From the NCBI RefSeq assembly GCF_014779655.1, contig NZ_JACXYX010000001.1, forward strand, positions 186,001 through 250,000: a stretch of 64,000 nt of DNA, read 5' to 3'. A program made the translations under genes and the position numbers. This document shows, in pieces, positions 1 to 8,567 of the stretch; positions within the stretch are counted from its first letter, which is position 1; every line of letters begins with the position of its first letter. Below the pieces are notes generated by a model. It had not been told where the DNA came from. It ran no database searches and saw only the letters and a program-made list of their open reading frames with translations. Source of the DNA: Nocardioides ganghwensis. Its GTDB lineage: Bacteria > Actinomycetota > Actinomycetes > Propionibacteriales > Nocardioidaceae.

Positions 1-1602
1 CTCGAGGAAGAGCGAGGCGGTGCGCGTGCGGGCGAGCTCCCCGGTCATCACCGCCACCGTGCCGCGCCGCTCGGGCCAGCCGCGCTCGGCCGGGTCGCGC
101 ACGGACAGCCAGTCGGGCACGGCACCCGAGGCCAGCGCGGCCAGGAAGTCGCCGCGGCGTGACGACGGCACGACGACCAGCGGGTGCGGGTCGAGGCCCC
201 GGGCGGGCACGACGAACCAGCCCTCGCCCGTCGCGGCCGCCGCGGTGGTCAGGGCGGTGAGGGAGGCCGTACGCGCCTGGGCGGGCGTGACGCCACGGGC
301 GCCGTCGGTCTCGGGCAGGTCGCCGAGCGGCCCCGGGCGCAGGCCGTGCAGCACGCGGCGCGGGGCGAGCGGGTCGGCACGGCGGGCGATCGCCGTACGG
401 AAGGTGTCGACCCACTGGCGGGCGAGGAGCTGCCCGTCCCACCGCTCCGACCGGTCGAGCGCGGCGGCGCCGAGGCGGGCGCGGAGGTCGTCGTCCGTGG
501 CGATCCGCAGCATCGCGGCGGCCAGCGCGGCCTTGGACCCCGGCGGGACGAGCAGCCCGTCGACGTCGTGGGTGATGATCTCGCGCGGACCGGACGGGCA
601 GTCGTAGGACACCGGCGGCACGCCGGCCGACATCGCCTCCTGAAGGACCAGGGGATAGCCCTCGCCGCGCGAGGCGAGCACGGCGACGCTGGCGCGCGCC
701 CACTCGGCGGCCAGGTCGTCGGTCGAGCCGGGGAGGCGTACGCGGTCCTCGAGCCCGAGCTTGCGCACCTGCGCGGCCAGGTTGTCGGCGCGCGGTCCGT
801 CGCCCCAGACGGTCAGGGTCCAGCCGGGCACCTGCTCGTGGATGCGCCAGAAGGCGTCGACGACGTGCTCGAACTGCTTCTCCGGCGCGAGCCGGCCGGC
901 CGTCACGAACGCCCGCTGGTCCAGCGGCGATCGCTCCTGCGCGTGGGCGGGCAGCGGGTTGGGGATCACCTGGAGCTCGGGTGCCGCGCCGCCGAGCCGG
1001 CCCGCGAGCCACCGCGACATCGACTCGGTCAGGGACACGACGACGTCGGCGCGGGGCGCGAACTGGAGCAGCGCACCGAGATCGTTGACCCGGCTCGAGG
1101 AGGCGCGGTGCTCCTGGTGCACCAGCGCGACGTCGGCGGGGGCGAGCTGGGCGACGACGGCGAGCAGCTCGGGGGTGGTGGTGACGAGGACGTCGGCCTC
1201 GATCGCACCGAGCGCCTCGCGCATCGTGGCGTCGGTCAGCCCGTTGTAGAGCGCGTCCCAGCTGCGCGGCACGATCAGCGACTCGCGCTCGGCCAGCTCG
1301 GGTGCGTGGCCGCCGCGGACGGCGGCGGGGCGCTCGTCGCGCACGTCGACGAGGTAGGTGACCTCCAACCCGTCGGCCAGCCGGTAGTGGGTCGAGGCGC
1401 CGCTGCGCGTGACGCTGAGGATGCGGACCCGGTGCCCCTCGCCCAGGGAGAGCAGCGCGTTGGCCTGCTCGATGCCTGAGCGGGCGGTGCCGCCCATGCC
1501 GTCGGCGTTGAACAGGACGAAGACGATGTCGAGCGGGCCGTCGCGGCGTACGCGGCGTACGGCCGAGCGCACCTTCCCACCGAGCCTGTCGGTCAGTGCC
1601 AC
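1..1602 (-). CDS. Glycosyltransferase family 4, C-terminus cut by window edge
   Basis: The reverse strand is open for 534 codons from a GTG at 1602 and runs off the window start. The N-terminus has a GT-B-type opening (DIVFVLFNADGMGGTARSGIE). The C-terminal Rossmann half shows GRLAPEKQFEHVVDAF and the GT4 signature GEGYPLVLQEAMSAGVPPVSYDCPSGPREII with its ExxxxxxxE pair. A further unassigned C-terminal extension continues to the edge. The start is preceded by GAGGACCAC, a plausible ribosome site. It is divergent from the sulfotransferase across 76 bp. A role in transferring a sugar, or making a teichoic- or EPS-type polymer, is inferred from family only; donor and acceptor are unknown. Confidence 0.85.
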   Translation of the reverse strand, partial: MALTDRLGGKVRSAVRRVRRDGPLDIVFVLFNADGMGGTARSGIEQANALLSLGEGHRVRILSVTRSGASTHYRLADGLEVTYLVDVRDERPAAVRGGHAPELAERESLIVPRSWDALYNGLTDATMREALGAIEADVLVTTTPELLAVVAQLAPADVALVHQEHRASSSRVNDLGALLQFAPRADVVVSLTESMSRWLAGRLGGAAPELQVIPNPLPAHAQERSPLDQRAFVTAGRLAPEKQFEHVVDAFWRIHEQVPGWTLTVWGDGPRADNLAAQVRKLGLEDRVRLPGSTDDLAAEWARASVAVLASRGEGYPLVLQEAMSAGVPPVSYDCPSGPREIITHDVDGLLVPPGSKAALAAAMLRIATDDDLRARLGAAALDRSERWDGQLLARQWVDTFRTAIARRADPLAPRRVLHGLRPGPLGDLPETDGARGVTPAQARTASLTALTTAAAATGEGWFVVPARGLDPHPLVVVPSSRRGDFLAALASGAVPDWLSVRDPAERGWPERRGTVAVMTGELARTRTASLFLE

Positions 1603-1665
1603 GTGGTCCTCAGTCCTCTCCCGGGGAAGCGTCGGCACGATCCTAGGGGGCGGCGGTCCGGCCGA

Positions 1666-1671
1666 TAGGGT
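1666..1671 (+). promoter_or_regulatory. -10 box, leaderless start of sulfotransferase gene
   Basis: TAGGGT ends 7 nt before the ATG at 1679, the spacing expected when transcription begins at the start codon. No Shine-Dalgarno sequence fits in between. Confidence 0.55.
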
Positions 1672-1678
1672 GAGCCGC

Positions 1679-2764
1679 ATGCCGACGTCCTCCACCCCGC
1701 TGGTCCTGGTGTCCGGCTCCGGCCGCAGCGGCACCAGCTCCCTCGCCGGCACCCTGAAGCGCCTCGGCCTCCACGTGCCGCAGCCCGAGGTCGAGGCGTC
1801 GGAGACCAACCCGCGCGGGTTCTACGAGCCGCAGTGGGTCATCGACTTCCACAAGCGGCACCTCAAGGAGCTCGCGCTCTTCAACATCGACAGCCGGCCC
1901 GCGGCGGTCGACATCGTCTCGCGCTACGTCGAGTCGGGAGTGCCGACCGCCGAGCTCCACGAGTGGCTCTCGGGCCAGCTCGACGAGCAGCAGGTCCGCG
2001 GGTCGCAGATCGTGGTCAAGGACCCGCACGCGTTCTGGTTCGCCCAGGTGTGGGAGGTCGTCAGCGCCGAGCTGGGGGCCGACCTGCGCTGGCTGACCGC
2101 GCTGCGCCACCCGGCCGAGGTCGTCGGCTCGCGCGACATCGCCTACCTCTCGAGCCAGTCCGACGACCTGCGGCTGACCAAGGAGACCTCCAACGTCGCC
2201 GGCTGGGTGCACGCCGCGCTGCTCACCGAGAAGGCCGGTCGTGGCTCCAGGCGGTCGTTCGTGCGCTACGTCGACCTGCTGGCCGACTGGCGTACGGCCC
2301 TGGTGCCCGTCCAGCAGCAGCTCGAGCTGGAGCTCAACACCGATCTCGCGTCGTCCGCACACCACTCCGTCGACGACTTCATCGAGCCGTCGATGCGCAA
2401 GTCGCAGCTCACCTGGGACGACGTCCGCACCCCCGACTGGCTGCGCGACATGGCCGAGGAGGTCTGGCAGCTGCTCGGCACCCTGACCACCGCCCCGCAC
2501 GACCCCGGCACGCTGTCGGCGCTCGACCGCATCCACGCCGACTACAACGCCCGCTACGCCGACGCCGTCGCGCTCACCTTCGACCACACCAAGGCCGAGT
2601 CGACCCTCGCCGCCCGCGAGGCGCGCGACGCCCAGCGCGCCACGGTGCAGCAGCTGCGCCGCGACCTCGCGCAGGTCCGGGCCGCCAAGGAGCCCGCCGT
2701 GGGCGGTCGCGAGGCGGCCGCGATCCTGCGGCGCGCGGTCGTACGCCGGGTCACCCGCCGCTAG
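1679..2764 (+). CDS. Sulfotransferase family protein
   Basis: 361 aa. The N-terminus carries the sulfotransferase 5'-phosphosulfate loop (GSGRSGTSSLAGTL, about residues 13-26), which binds PAPS. WLTALRHPAEVVGSRD near residue 135 fits the second PAPS-contacting segment of this family. The C-terminus is helical and basic, with no membrane segment. It would transfer sulfate from PAPS to a glycan, lipid or small molecule; the acceptor cannot be told. The ATG was chosen over the longer upstream frame because family similarity starts here and a -10 box sits 7 nt upstream. The neighbouring divergent glycosyltransferase suggests a surface-glycan role (inference). Confidence 0.8.
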   Translation: MPTSSTPLVLVSGSGRSGTSSLAGTLKRLGLHVPQPEVEASETNPRGFYEPQWVIDFHKRHLKELALFNIDSRPAAVDIVSRYVESGVPTAELHEWLSGQLDEQQVRGSQIVVKDPHAFWFAQVWEVVSAELGADLRWLTALRHPAEVVGSRDIAYLSSQSDDLRLTKETSNVAGWVHAALLTEKAGRGSRRSFVRYVDLLADWRTALVPVQQQLELELNTDLASSAHHSVDDFIEPSMRKSQLTWDDVRTPDWLRDMAEEVWQLLGTLTTAPHDPGTLSALDRIHADYNARYADAVALTFDHTKAESTLAAREARDAQRATVQQLRRDLAQVRAAKEPAVGGREAAAILRRAVVRRVTRR

Positions 2765-2775
2765 CTGGAGTCGGC

Positions 2776-3363
2776 TCAGAGGCCGCTGACGCCCTCGCCG
2801 GAGCCGGAGGCCTGCTCGTCGAAGTTCTCGTGCTCGATCAGGTGGAGGACAGGTACGCCGAGCTTGCGGCGCGCGCGGGAGGTCCAGTCGACGTGGAAGA
2901 ACTCGGCGACCACGTGCGGGCGGGTCAGGATGATCGCCTCGCGAGCGTCGACCGCGGTCACGAGCGCGGCGAGTGCGTCGACGGGCGGCTCGGAGGTGAC
3001 CTTGCCGTGCGCGGTGCCGCCGGCCGCGGCGATGGCCTTGAGCGTCCGCTGGAGGTCGGAGGAGGAGTTCTCCTCGCACTCGCGGCGCAGCGCGTCGATG
3101 TCGACGTCGTTCATGGCCAGGGCGGGAGCGGCCATCAGGTCGCCGGCGCCGAGCGTGCCGAGCGAGGCCTCGATGCGGGCGGCAGCGTCCTCGAGGGGCA
3201 GCAGGACGTGGTAGACGACCTTGTCCTCGATCTCGCTGTGCAGCGAACGGACCTGCTCGGCGTCGGCGGGCGTCAGGGCCTGCTCGACGAGGAGCACCAC
3301 GTCGTAGGTGCCCTGCCCGTCGTGGATCGACTCGTCAGGGCTGCTGGGGGTGTTCTCGGTCAT
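2776..3363 (-). CDS. Conserved hypothetical protein
   Basis: 195 aa, not recognised. It has an acidic N-terminus, then an alpha/beta-looking body (YDVVLLVEQALTP, VVYHVLLPLEDAAARIEASL, EAIILTRPHVVAEFF), with no signal peptide, membrane helix or metal motif. Alternating hydrophobic strands and helices suggest a small Rossmann- or USP-like fold, but no nucleotide-binding loop is visible. The ATG overlaps the stop of the DNA ligase gene by 4 nt (ATGA), so the two are probably translationally coupled and co-expressed. The end faces the sulfotransferase end with 11 bp between. Confidence 0.7.
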   Translation of the reverse strand: MTENTPSSPDESIHDGQGTYDVVLLVEQALTPADAEQVRSLHSEIEDKVVYHVLLPLEDAAARIEASLGTLGAGDLMAAPALAMNDVDIDALRRECEENSSSDLQRTLKAIAAAGGTAHGKVTSEPPVDALAALVTAVDAREAIILTRPHVVAEFFHVDWTSRARRKLGVPVLHLIEHENFDEQASGSGEGVSGL

Positions 3364-4481
3364 GACGCGCCTCCGGGTTCGGTGCTGAGGATTCTAGTGA
3401 GGTCGTAGCCCGCCGGCTCGTCGAGCTGGGCGTAGCCGCAGGACTCCGGGTCGCGGTCGGTGCGCCACCTCTTGAAGTGCGCAGTGTGCCGGAACCGCCG
3501 ACCTTCCATGTGGTCGTACTTCACCTCCAGCACCCGCTCGGGGCGCAGCGCGGTGAACCCGAGGTCCTTGCCCGCGCTCCACCGGCTCTGGGTCCCGGGG
3601 ACGCGGTCGGGGTTGGCGGTGAGGAACTCGTTCCACCGGCCCCACGGGTGGTCGGCGATGTCGCAGACCAGCGGCTGCAGCTCCTGCCACAGCTCGGCCC
3701 GCCGCTTGGCGGTGAAGCTGGCCGAGACGCCGATGTGCTGGAGCTCGCCCGCCTCGTCGTACAGGCCGAGCAGCAGCGAGCCGATCAGCGGCTCGTCCGG
3801 CGTCGACGTCTTGTGCTCGCGGTAGCCGGCGAGGACGACGTCGGCGGTGCGCTCGTGCTTGATCTTGAGCATGGTGCGCTTGTTGGGCTCGTACGCCGCC
3901 CCCAGCGGCTTGGCCACGACCCCGTCGAGGCCCGCGCCCTCGAACTCCTCGAACCAGCGCTCGGCCTCGGCCGCGTCCTCGGTGGTGCGCGTCAGGAAGC
4001 AGGGGCCCGTGCCGTCGAGGTGGCCGAGGGCCTCGACGAGCGCGGCGCGGCGCTCGGAGAAGGGCCGACCGAGGTAGGACTCGTCGCCGAGGGCCAGCAG
4101 GTCGAAGGCCACGAAGCCGGCCGGGGTCTCGACGGCCAGCTTGTCGACGCGGCTGGCGGCGGGATGGATGCGCTCCTGCAGCGTCTCGAACTCCAGGCGC
4201 CAGCCGTCGGGCCCCTGGAGGCCGACGAAGATCTCGCCGTCGAGCACGACCCGGTCGGGGAGCTGGGCGCGGCACGCCTCGACGACCTCGGGGAAGTAGC
4301 GGGTCAGCGGCTTGGTGTTGCGGCTGGCGAGCTCGACCTCGTCACCGTCCTTGAAGACCAGGCAGCGGAAGCCGTCCCACTTGGGCTCGAAGCTCAGCCC
4401 GCCGTGCTTCGCCGGGTCGGGCACCCCGCTGACGCTCTTGGCCAGCATCGGCTGCACGGGCGGCATCACGGGGAGGTCCAC
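3360..4481 (-). CDS. ligC: ATP-dependent DNA ligase, LigC type
   Basis: 373 aa. It seals nicked DNA through a lysyl-AMP intermediate. Motif I is EPKWDGFR with Lys34 as the adenylated residue; motif III VLDGEIFVG, motif IV DGVVAK and motif V MLKIKHERTADVVLAG follow in order, and the C-terminal third is the OB-fold. The length fits stand-alone actinobacterial LigC enzymes, which lack the polymerase and nuclease domains of LigD. It supplements the NAD-dependent replicative ligase. The GTG start has a TAGGCT -10 box 7 nt upstream. It overlaps the downstream unknown gene by 4 nt; a shared repair role for that gene is possible but unproven. Confidence 0.9.
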   Translation of the reverse strand: MDLPVMPPVQPMLAKSVSGVPDPAKHGGLSFEPKWDGFRCLVFKDGDEVELASRNTKPLTRYFPEVVEACRAQLPDRVVLDGEIFVGLQGPDGWRLEFETLQERIHPAASRVDKLAVETPAGFVAFDLLALGDESYLGRPFSERRAALVEALGHLDGTGPCFLTRTTEDAAEAERWFEEFEGAGLDGVVAKPLGAAYEPNKRTMLKIKHERTADVVLAGYREHKTSTPDEPLIGSLLLGLYDEAGELQHIGVSASFTAKRRAELWQELQPLVCDIADHPWGRWNEFLTANPDRVPGTQSRWSAGKDLGFTALRPERVLEVKYDHMEGRRFRHTAHFKRWRTDRDPESCGYAQLDEPAGYDLTRILSTEPGGAS

Positions 4482-4488
4482 GTCATCG

Positions 4489-4494
4489 AGCCTA
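4489..4494 (-). promoter_or_regulatory. -10 box, leaderless start of DNA ligase gene
   Basis: On the minus strand TAGGCT is followed by 7 nt and the GTG at 4481. Confidence 0.55.
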
Positions 4495-4517
4495 GTGCGG
4501 ATGAACCCGATGGGAGG

Positions 4518-5231
4518 TCAGTCCTCGCCGCGGAGGGAGAACGACCGCAACCGGTCGCCGGCGAACCAGACGGCGACGACCGTGACGAGGAGGCTCGCCA
4601 CCACGGCGTAGGGCAGGTCGACGACGTCGGGCAGGTAGTCGGAGACCTCGTGGCCGACCCGCAGGCCCCACTGGCCGATGCTCAGCCAGGCGACCCCGGT
4701 GAAGAGGTTGCCGAGCAGGCCCTCCCAGATCAGCACGAACATCAGCGAGGCGATCACCGCGTGGCGGGTGACCGCCGAGATCGCGACGAAGAGGGCGGAG
4801 TACGCCGTGCCGGCGACGGCGGCGGCGACGAGGAGCGCAGTCGAGCGGGTGGTGTGGCCGGTGACCAGGCCGGCGACGAAGATGGGCAGCGCACCGGTCA
4901 CGAGCGTCGCGGCAAGGGCCACGAGCCACTTGCTGAAGGCCACGCCGTAGCGGTTCACCGGCTTGGACAGCAGGTAGACGATCGAGCCGTCGTCGACCTC
5001 GGGCCCGAGCACCGAGGACGCCGCGAGGATCGCGACGAGCGGCAGCACGAGCGGGTAGCCCAGGTTGGGCAGCACCGAGAAGGCCGCGTCGCCGTCCACG
5101 AGGGCCGTGACCAGCGCGACCAGCCCGACGAGAAGCGTCGGGAAGGCCAGCAGCAGGTAGAAGCGGCGGCGGCCGAGCAGCGCCTGAAGGGCCAGCTTGG
5201 CAATGGTCCCGTTCATCATCCCCGCGTTCAT
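4518..5231 (-). CDS. ABC-2 type transporter permease
   Basis: 237 aa with about six hydrophobic segments (FYLLLAFPTLLVGLVALVTAL, LVLPLVAILAASSVLG, WLVALAATLVTGALPIFVAG, and others). The central DDGSIVYLLSKPVNR is the cytoplasmic loop typical of ABC-2 permeases that contact the ATPase. It is the last gene of a four-gene operon and its ATG overlaps the stop of the preceding ATPase gene (ATGA). Further ATGs lie at 5219 and 5216; the outer one is preferred because of the overlap. It likely forms an exporter with the adjacent ATPase; the substrate is unknown. Confidence 0.85.
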   Translation of the reverse strand: MNAGMMNGTIAKLALQALLGRRRFYLLLAFPTLLVGLVALVTALVDGDAAFSVLPNLGYPLVLPLVAILAASSVLGPEVDDGSIVYLLSKPVNRYGVAFSKWLVALAATLVTGALPIFVAGLVTGHTTRSTALLVAAAVAGTAYSALFVAISAVTRHAVIASLMFVLIWEGLLGNLFTGVAWLSIGQWGLRVGHEVSDYLPDVVDLPYAVVASLLVTVVAVWFAGDRLRSFSLRGED

Positions 5232-6139
5232 CGGGCCACCAGGTAGGCGAACACGCTCTCCAGCGACTCGTCGCTGGGGGAGAGCTCGTACAGGGTCACG
5301 TCGTGCTGCCGGGCCAGGCCGGGGAGGCTGACGGCGAAGCTGCCCAGGTCGCCGACCTGGACGTCGAGCCCATCGGTGCGCAGGCTGACCGCGCGTACGG
5401 ACTCCTCGGCCATCAGCGCCGCGGCGAGGGCGCGGTCGTCGCTGGACTGGATGGCGTAGCGCACCGGCCGGTCGGTCATCAGGCGACGGATGGCGCCGAA
5501 GTCGCCGGAGGCCGCGTGCCGTCCGGAGACGACCACCTCGATGTGGCGCGCGAGCCGCTCGACCTCCTCCAGGATGTGGGAGCTGAACAGGACCGTGCGG
5601 CCCTCGTCGCCGAGGCGCCTCAGCAGGTCCATCAGGTGCATCCGCTGGCGCGGGTCGACGCCGTTGAACGGCTCGTCGAGCAGTAGCACGGCCGGGTCGT
5701 GGACGAGCGCGGCGGCGATCTTCACGCGCTGCCGCATGCCCTTGGAGTAGGTGTCGAGGCGTCGCCCGGCCGGCTCGACCATGTCGACGACCTCGAGGAT
5801 CCGCTCGGTGGCCGCGGCGGCGTCCGGGAGCCGGTGCAGGTCGGCGTTGGCCCGGACGAACTGCCGTCCGGTGAGGTAGCCGAAGCTGAGCTCGCGCTCG
5901 GGGACCAGGCCGATCTGGCGGTAGGTCTCGGTGTTGCGCCACACCGGCTTGCCGTCGAGCGTGACGTGCCCGGCGGAGGGGGCGAGGAAGCCCGACATCA
6001 TCGCCATCAGCGTCGTCTTTCCGGCGCCGTTGGGGCCGAGCAGCCCGGTGACCCCGGGGCCGATGGACAGCGACACGTCGTTGACGGCGACGACGTTGCC
6101 GAACCAGCGCGAGGCCGAGTCGAGGACGAGGGTGCTCAC
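5228..6139 (-). CDS. ABC transporter ATP-binding protein
   Basis: 303 aa. Walker A GPNGAGKTT at about residues 35-43, signature YSKGMRQRVKIA, Walker B AVLLLDEPFNGVDP, and an H-loop SSHILEEVE. A C-terminal extension of about 80 residues after the nucleotide-binding domain is common in ABC-2 drug or lipid exporters. The GTG start overlaps the stop of the upstream permease (GTGA), so it is translationally coupled. It powers export with one or both permeases of this operon. Confidence 0.9.
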   Translation of the reverse strand: MSTLVLDSASRWFGNVVAVNDVSLSIGPGVTGLLGPNGAGKTTLMAMMSGFLAPSAGHVTLDGKPVWRNTETYRQIGLVPERELSFGYLTGRQFVRANADLHRLPDAAAATERILEVVDMVEPAGRRLDTYSKGMRQRVKIAAALVHDPAVLLLDEPFNGVDPRQRMHLMDLLRRLGDEGRTVLFSSHILEEVERLARHIEVVVSGRHAASGDFGAIRRLMTDRPVRYAIQSSDDRALAAALMAEESVRAVSLRTDGLDVQVGDLGSFAVSLPGLARQHDVTLYELSPSDESLESVFAYLVAR

Positions 6140-7035
6140 AGCGACCCCACCTTCCGGAAGCGGGCGACCAGCCCGAGCAGGCAGCCGGCGGCGATCAGCG
6201 CGGCCACGATCACGTAGGCCGGGACCCAGGCGCCGTCGACGGGGACGGGGGTCTCGATGCCGGCGTCCCACGCGTTGGCGAGGCCGGTGTAGAGCGACCA
6301 GGGCGAGACCAGCCCGACGCCGGTCGAGACCGCCTCGCTGTCGCCCTCGAAGTAGGCGATGTTCTGCATGACCGTCACGACGCCGGTGAGCACGATCAGC
6401 GCCATCACCGAGCCGACGACGGCGAAGCCGCGCCGCAGCGACACCGACGAGATGAGCCCGCTGAGGCCGGCGACGAGCATCGCGAGGAGGACCTGGAGGG
6501 TCACCGCCTTGAGCATGCTCGTGGCCTGGTCGCTCTTGTCGAGGCCGGCCAGCATCGCGCCGGCGAACAGCACGGCCGTGGGGACGGCGGTGAAGACGAA
6601 GACCGCGACGGTCAGCGAGAGCCACCGCACCAGCGCGAGCGCCGTCGCGCCCAGGGGCCGAGCCAGGTAGAGCACGATCGAGCGGTGGCGCAGGTCGCGC
6701 GAGAACAGCACGGGCGCCTGCGCGGCCGCGAAGAGGCTGACCAGCAGCTGCGTCTGGTTGGTGTAGTCGGCGTAGGACACCGGCAGCTCGTCGAGTCCGG
6801 TGAGGACCACGACGCCGACGACGATCGCGGCGGGCAGCAGCGACATGGCCAGCAGCAGGAACGGCATGACCTTCGACTTGCCCGACCGGCCCAGTCCGTA
6901 CGCGTGGCGCAGACCGGTCGCGAAGAGCGTACGGGCGATGGCGCCCGAGCCCTCGCGCACGCCGTCGAAGCGGCGGTAGCCGAGGTCGTGGATGATGCCG
7001 GGGCGACCCGCGCCCGACGGCGAGTGGTCAGGCAC
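6136..7035 (-). CDS. ABC-2 type transporter permease
   Basis: 299 aa with about six membrane segments (VMPFLLLAMSLLPAAIVVGVVV, LVRWLSLTVAVFVFTAVPTAVL, VLLAMLVAGLSGLISSV, and others). The motif DLRHRSIVLYLARPLG resembles the cytoplasmic coupling loop of ABC-2 permeases and parallels the DDGSIVYLLSKPVNR loop of the other permease in the operon. The N-terminal 40 residues are cytoplasmic. The GTG start overlaps the stop of the upstream ATPase by 8 nt. The operon therefore holds two ATPase/permease pairs, which could make one heteromeric exporter or two related ones. Confidence 0.85.
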   Translation of the reverse strand: MPDHSPSGAGRPGIIHDLGYRRFDGVREGSGAIARTLFATGLRHAYGLGRSGKSKVMPFLLLAMSLLPAAIVVGVVVLTGLDELPVSYADYTNQTQLLVSLFAAAQAPVLFSRDLRHRSIVLYLARPLGATALALVRWLSLTVAVFVFTAVPTAVLFAGAMLAGLDKSDQATSMLKAVTLQVLLAMLVAGLSGLISSVSLRRGFAVVGSVMALIVLTGVVTVMQNIAYFEGDSEAVSTGVGLVSPWSLYTGLANAWDAGIETPVPVDGAWVPAYVIVAALIAAGCLLGLVARFRKVGSL

Positions 7036-7972
7036 GGGTGCCTCCTTCGAGGAAGACGTCCTCGAGGTGGCGTCGGTCCGGCTGGAGGCGCATCAGGCCC
7101 AGGCCCAGCTCGGCGGCCACGTCGCGGATCAGGTCCTGGGCGGCGCCGCCCTCGGCGAGCTCCGGCGGCGGCGGGTCGATGGCGACCATCGCGCCACGCG
7201 GACGGCACGACAGGCCGCGCTGCGCGAGCGCCTCGCCGAGGCGGTCGCGCTCGGTCTCGGTGCCGACGACCTCGACGAGGAGGCTGCCGGTGCGCTGGGT
7301 GAACTCGCCGGTCGCGCTGCTGCGCAGCAGGTGCCCGCCGTCGAGCACGATGACGTGGTCGCTGACCTGCTCGAGCTCGCCGAGCAGGTGGGAGGTGACG
7401 AGCACCGCGATGCCGAAGTCGCTGCCGATCCGCTCGACGAGGCGCAGCATGTCGGTCCGCGCGGCCGGGTCGAGGCCGTTGGTGGGCTCGTCGAGGAACA
7501 CCAGGCGCGGGTCGTGGGCGAGGGCCTGGGCGAGCTTGGCGCGCTGCTTCATGCCGGTGGAGTAGCCGCCCATCGGGCGGTAGCGCTCCTCGTCGAGGCC
7601 GACGTGGCGCAGCACGTCGGCCGAGCGCTCACGGGCCGCCGACGCCCCGAGGCCCGACATGCGCGCCATGTGCACGACGAAGTCGCTCGCGCTGACATCC
7701 GGCGGCAGGCAGTCGTGCTCGGGCATGTAGCCCACCAGGCGACGGATCTCCTGGCCCTGGTGCTCGATGTCGTGACCCAGCACGCTGGCCTGCCCGCCGG
7801 TCGGCTCGAGCAGGCCGAGCAGGATCTTGATGAGCGTCGACTTGCCCGCGCCGTTGGCACCGACGAGACCCGTCACGCCCTCGCCGACGTCGACCGTGAG
7901 GTCGGTCAGCGCGTGGACCGTCCCGTAGTGCTTGGTGAGGCCCGCGGTCGAGATGACCGGCGGGCGCCCCAT
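7028..7972 (-). CDS. ABC transporter ATP-binding protein
   Basis: 314 aa. Walker A GANGAGKST at about residues 38-46, signature YSTGMKQRAKLA, Walker B LVFLDEPTNGLDP, H-loop VTSHLLGELE, and a C-terminal accessory domain. The ATG at 7972 was chosen because GGGGGA precedes it closely; an in-frame extension upstream to 8023 is possible but lacks family similarity. It is the first gene of the four-gene export operon running leftward to 4518. The substrate is unknown. Confidence 0.9.
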   Translation of the reverse strand: MGRPPVISTAGLTKHYGTVHALTDLTVDVGEGVTGLVGANGAGKSTLIKILLGLLEPTGGQASVLGHDIEHQGQEIRRLVGYMPEHDCLPPDVSASDFVVHMARMSGLGASAARERSADVLRHVGLDEERYRPMGGYSTGMKQRAKLAQALAHDPRLVFLDEPTNGLDPAARTDMLRLVERIGSDFGIAVLVTSHLLGELEQVSDHVIVLDGGHLLRSSATGEFTQRTGSLLVEVVGTETERDRLGEALAQRGLSCRPRGAMVAIDPPPPELAEGGAAQDLIRDVAAELGLGLMRLQPDRRHLEDVFLEGGTRA

Positions 7973-8090
7973 GAGTTCCCCCGTCACCCGCCTCACGCTA
8001 GCGGGCGCGGCCCTGCTCGACATCAGGGATCGCCCCGATCAGTGTGGAGGTGTGGTGAAGATCGGCTCGGCCCTAGGCTTGGCGCCACAT

Positions 8091-8172
8091 TCCCCGGTTG
8101 GTCTGCCGGTAGGGCCCGCCTGACTTTGAATCAGGACTAGCGACGTAGGTTCGACTCCTACCCGGGGAGCCA
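8091..8172 (+). tRNA. tRNA-Gln (anticodon UUG), CCA encoded
   Basis: The acceptor stem TCCCCGG (8091-8097) pairs fully with CCGGGGA (8162-8168), followed by discriminator G and CCA. The T-arm is GTAGG-TTCGACT-CCTAC. The anticodon arm is CCTGA-CTTTGAA-TCAGG with anticodon TTG at 8126-8128, reading CAA/CAG. The D-arm (GGTC...GGCC with a 9-nt loop) is usable but has a T-G pair, and the variable region is 9 nt, longer than the usual 4-5. A TAGGCT -10 box lies at 8074-8079. Identity rests on the anticodon. Confidence 0.8.
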
Positions 8173-8177
8173 CTCGG

Positions 8178-8183
8178 TAGCGT
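8178..8183 (+). promoter_or_regulatory. -10 box, leaderless start directly after tRNA-Gln
   Basis: TAGCGT begins 6 nt after the encoded CCA of the tRNA and ends 6 nt before the ATG at 8190. Confidence 0.5.
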
Positions 8184-8189
8184 CTGGCC

Positions 8190-8567
8190 ATGACCGTCTC
8201 CGAGCTCGTCGGCGTCTACGACGCGGACGGCGGCCTGCTGGGCGAGGCGGCGTACGTCTGGGGGAAGGTTCGCGGCACCCGGCACTGCGCGCTGTGCGAC
8301 ATCACCCACTCGATCGTGCGCCGCAAGGGGGAGTGGGACCGGATGGTGGCGACGCTGCCCGTCCCCGTGCGGCTGCTGCACCTCAACGAGCTCGACGACG
8401 ACCTGGTCGCTGCCGTCGCCGCGACGCGGGCGCCGGTGGTGCTGGCGCGCGAGGGCGACGGCTGGCGCGAGCTGGTCGGTGCGGCCGAGCTCGACGAGAT
8501 GGTGGGCTCGGTGACCGCCTTCGAGGCCGCCGTACGCGCGCGCCTCGCCGACGGGGGATCGCCGTGA
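8190..8567 (+). CDS. Conserved hypothetical protein with HCxLCDITH motif
   Basis: 125 aa, not recognised at family level. Its most striking segment is GTRHCALCDITHSIVRRKGEWD (about residues 29-50): two Cys separated by two residues and flanked by His, which could bind metal or act as a redox pair. The rest is a small alpha/beta protein (VRLLHLNELDDDLVAAV, APVVLAREGDGW). No signal or membrane segment. Its stop overlaps the GTG of the tspO-like gene (GTGA), so the two are coupled. A link to TspO function (tetrapyrrole or redox stress) is only inference from the overlap. Confidence 0.75.
   Translation: MTVSELVGVYDADGGLLGEAAYVWGKVRGTRHCALCDITHSIVRRKGEWDRMVATLPVPVRLLHLNELDDDLVAAVAATRAPVVLAREGDGWRELVGAAELDEMVGSVTAFEAAVRARLADGGSP

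Noticed and set aside
184..1479. A plus-strand frame of 431 codons at the left end
   Set aside because: The opposite strand encodes a full glycosyltransferase with GT4 motifs; the plus frame has none.
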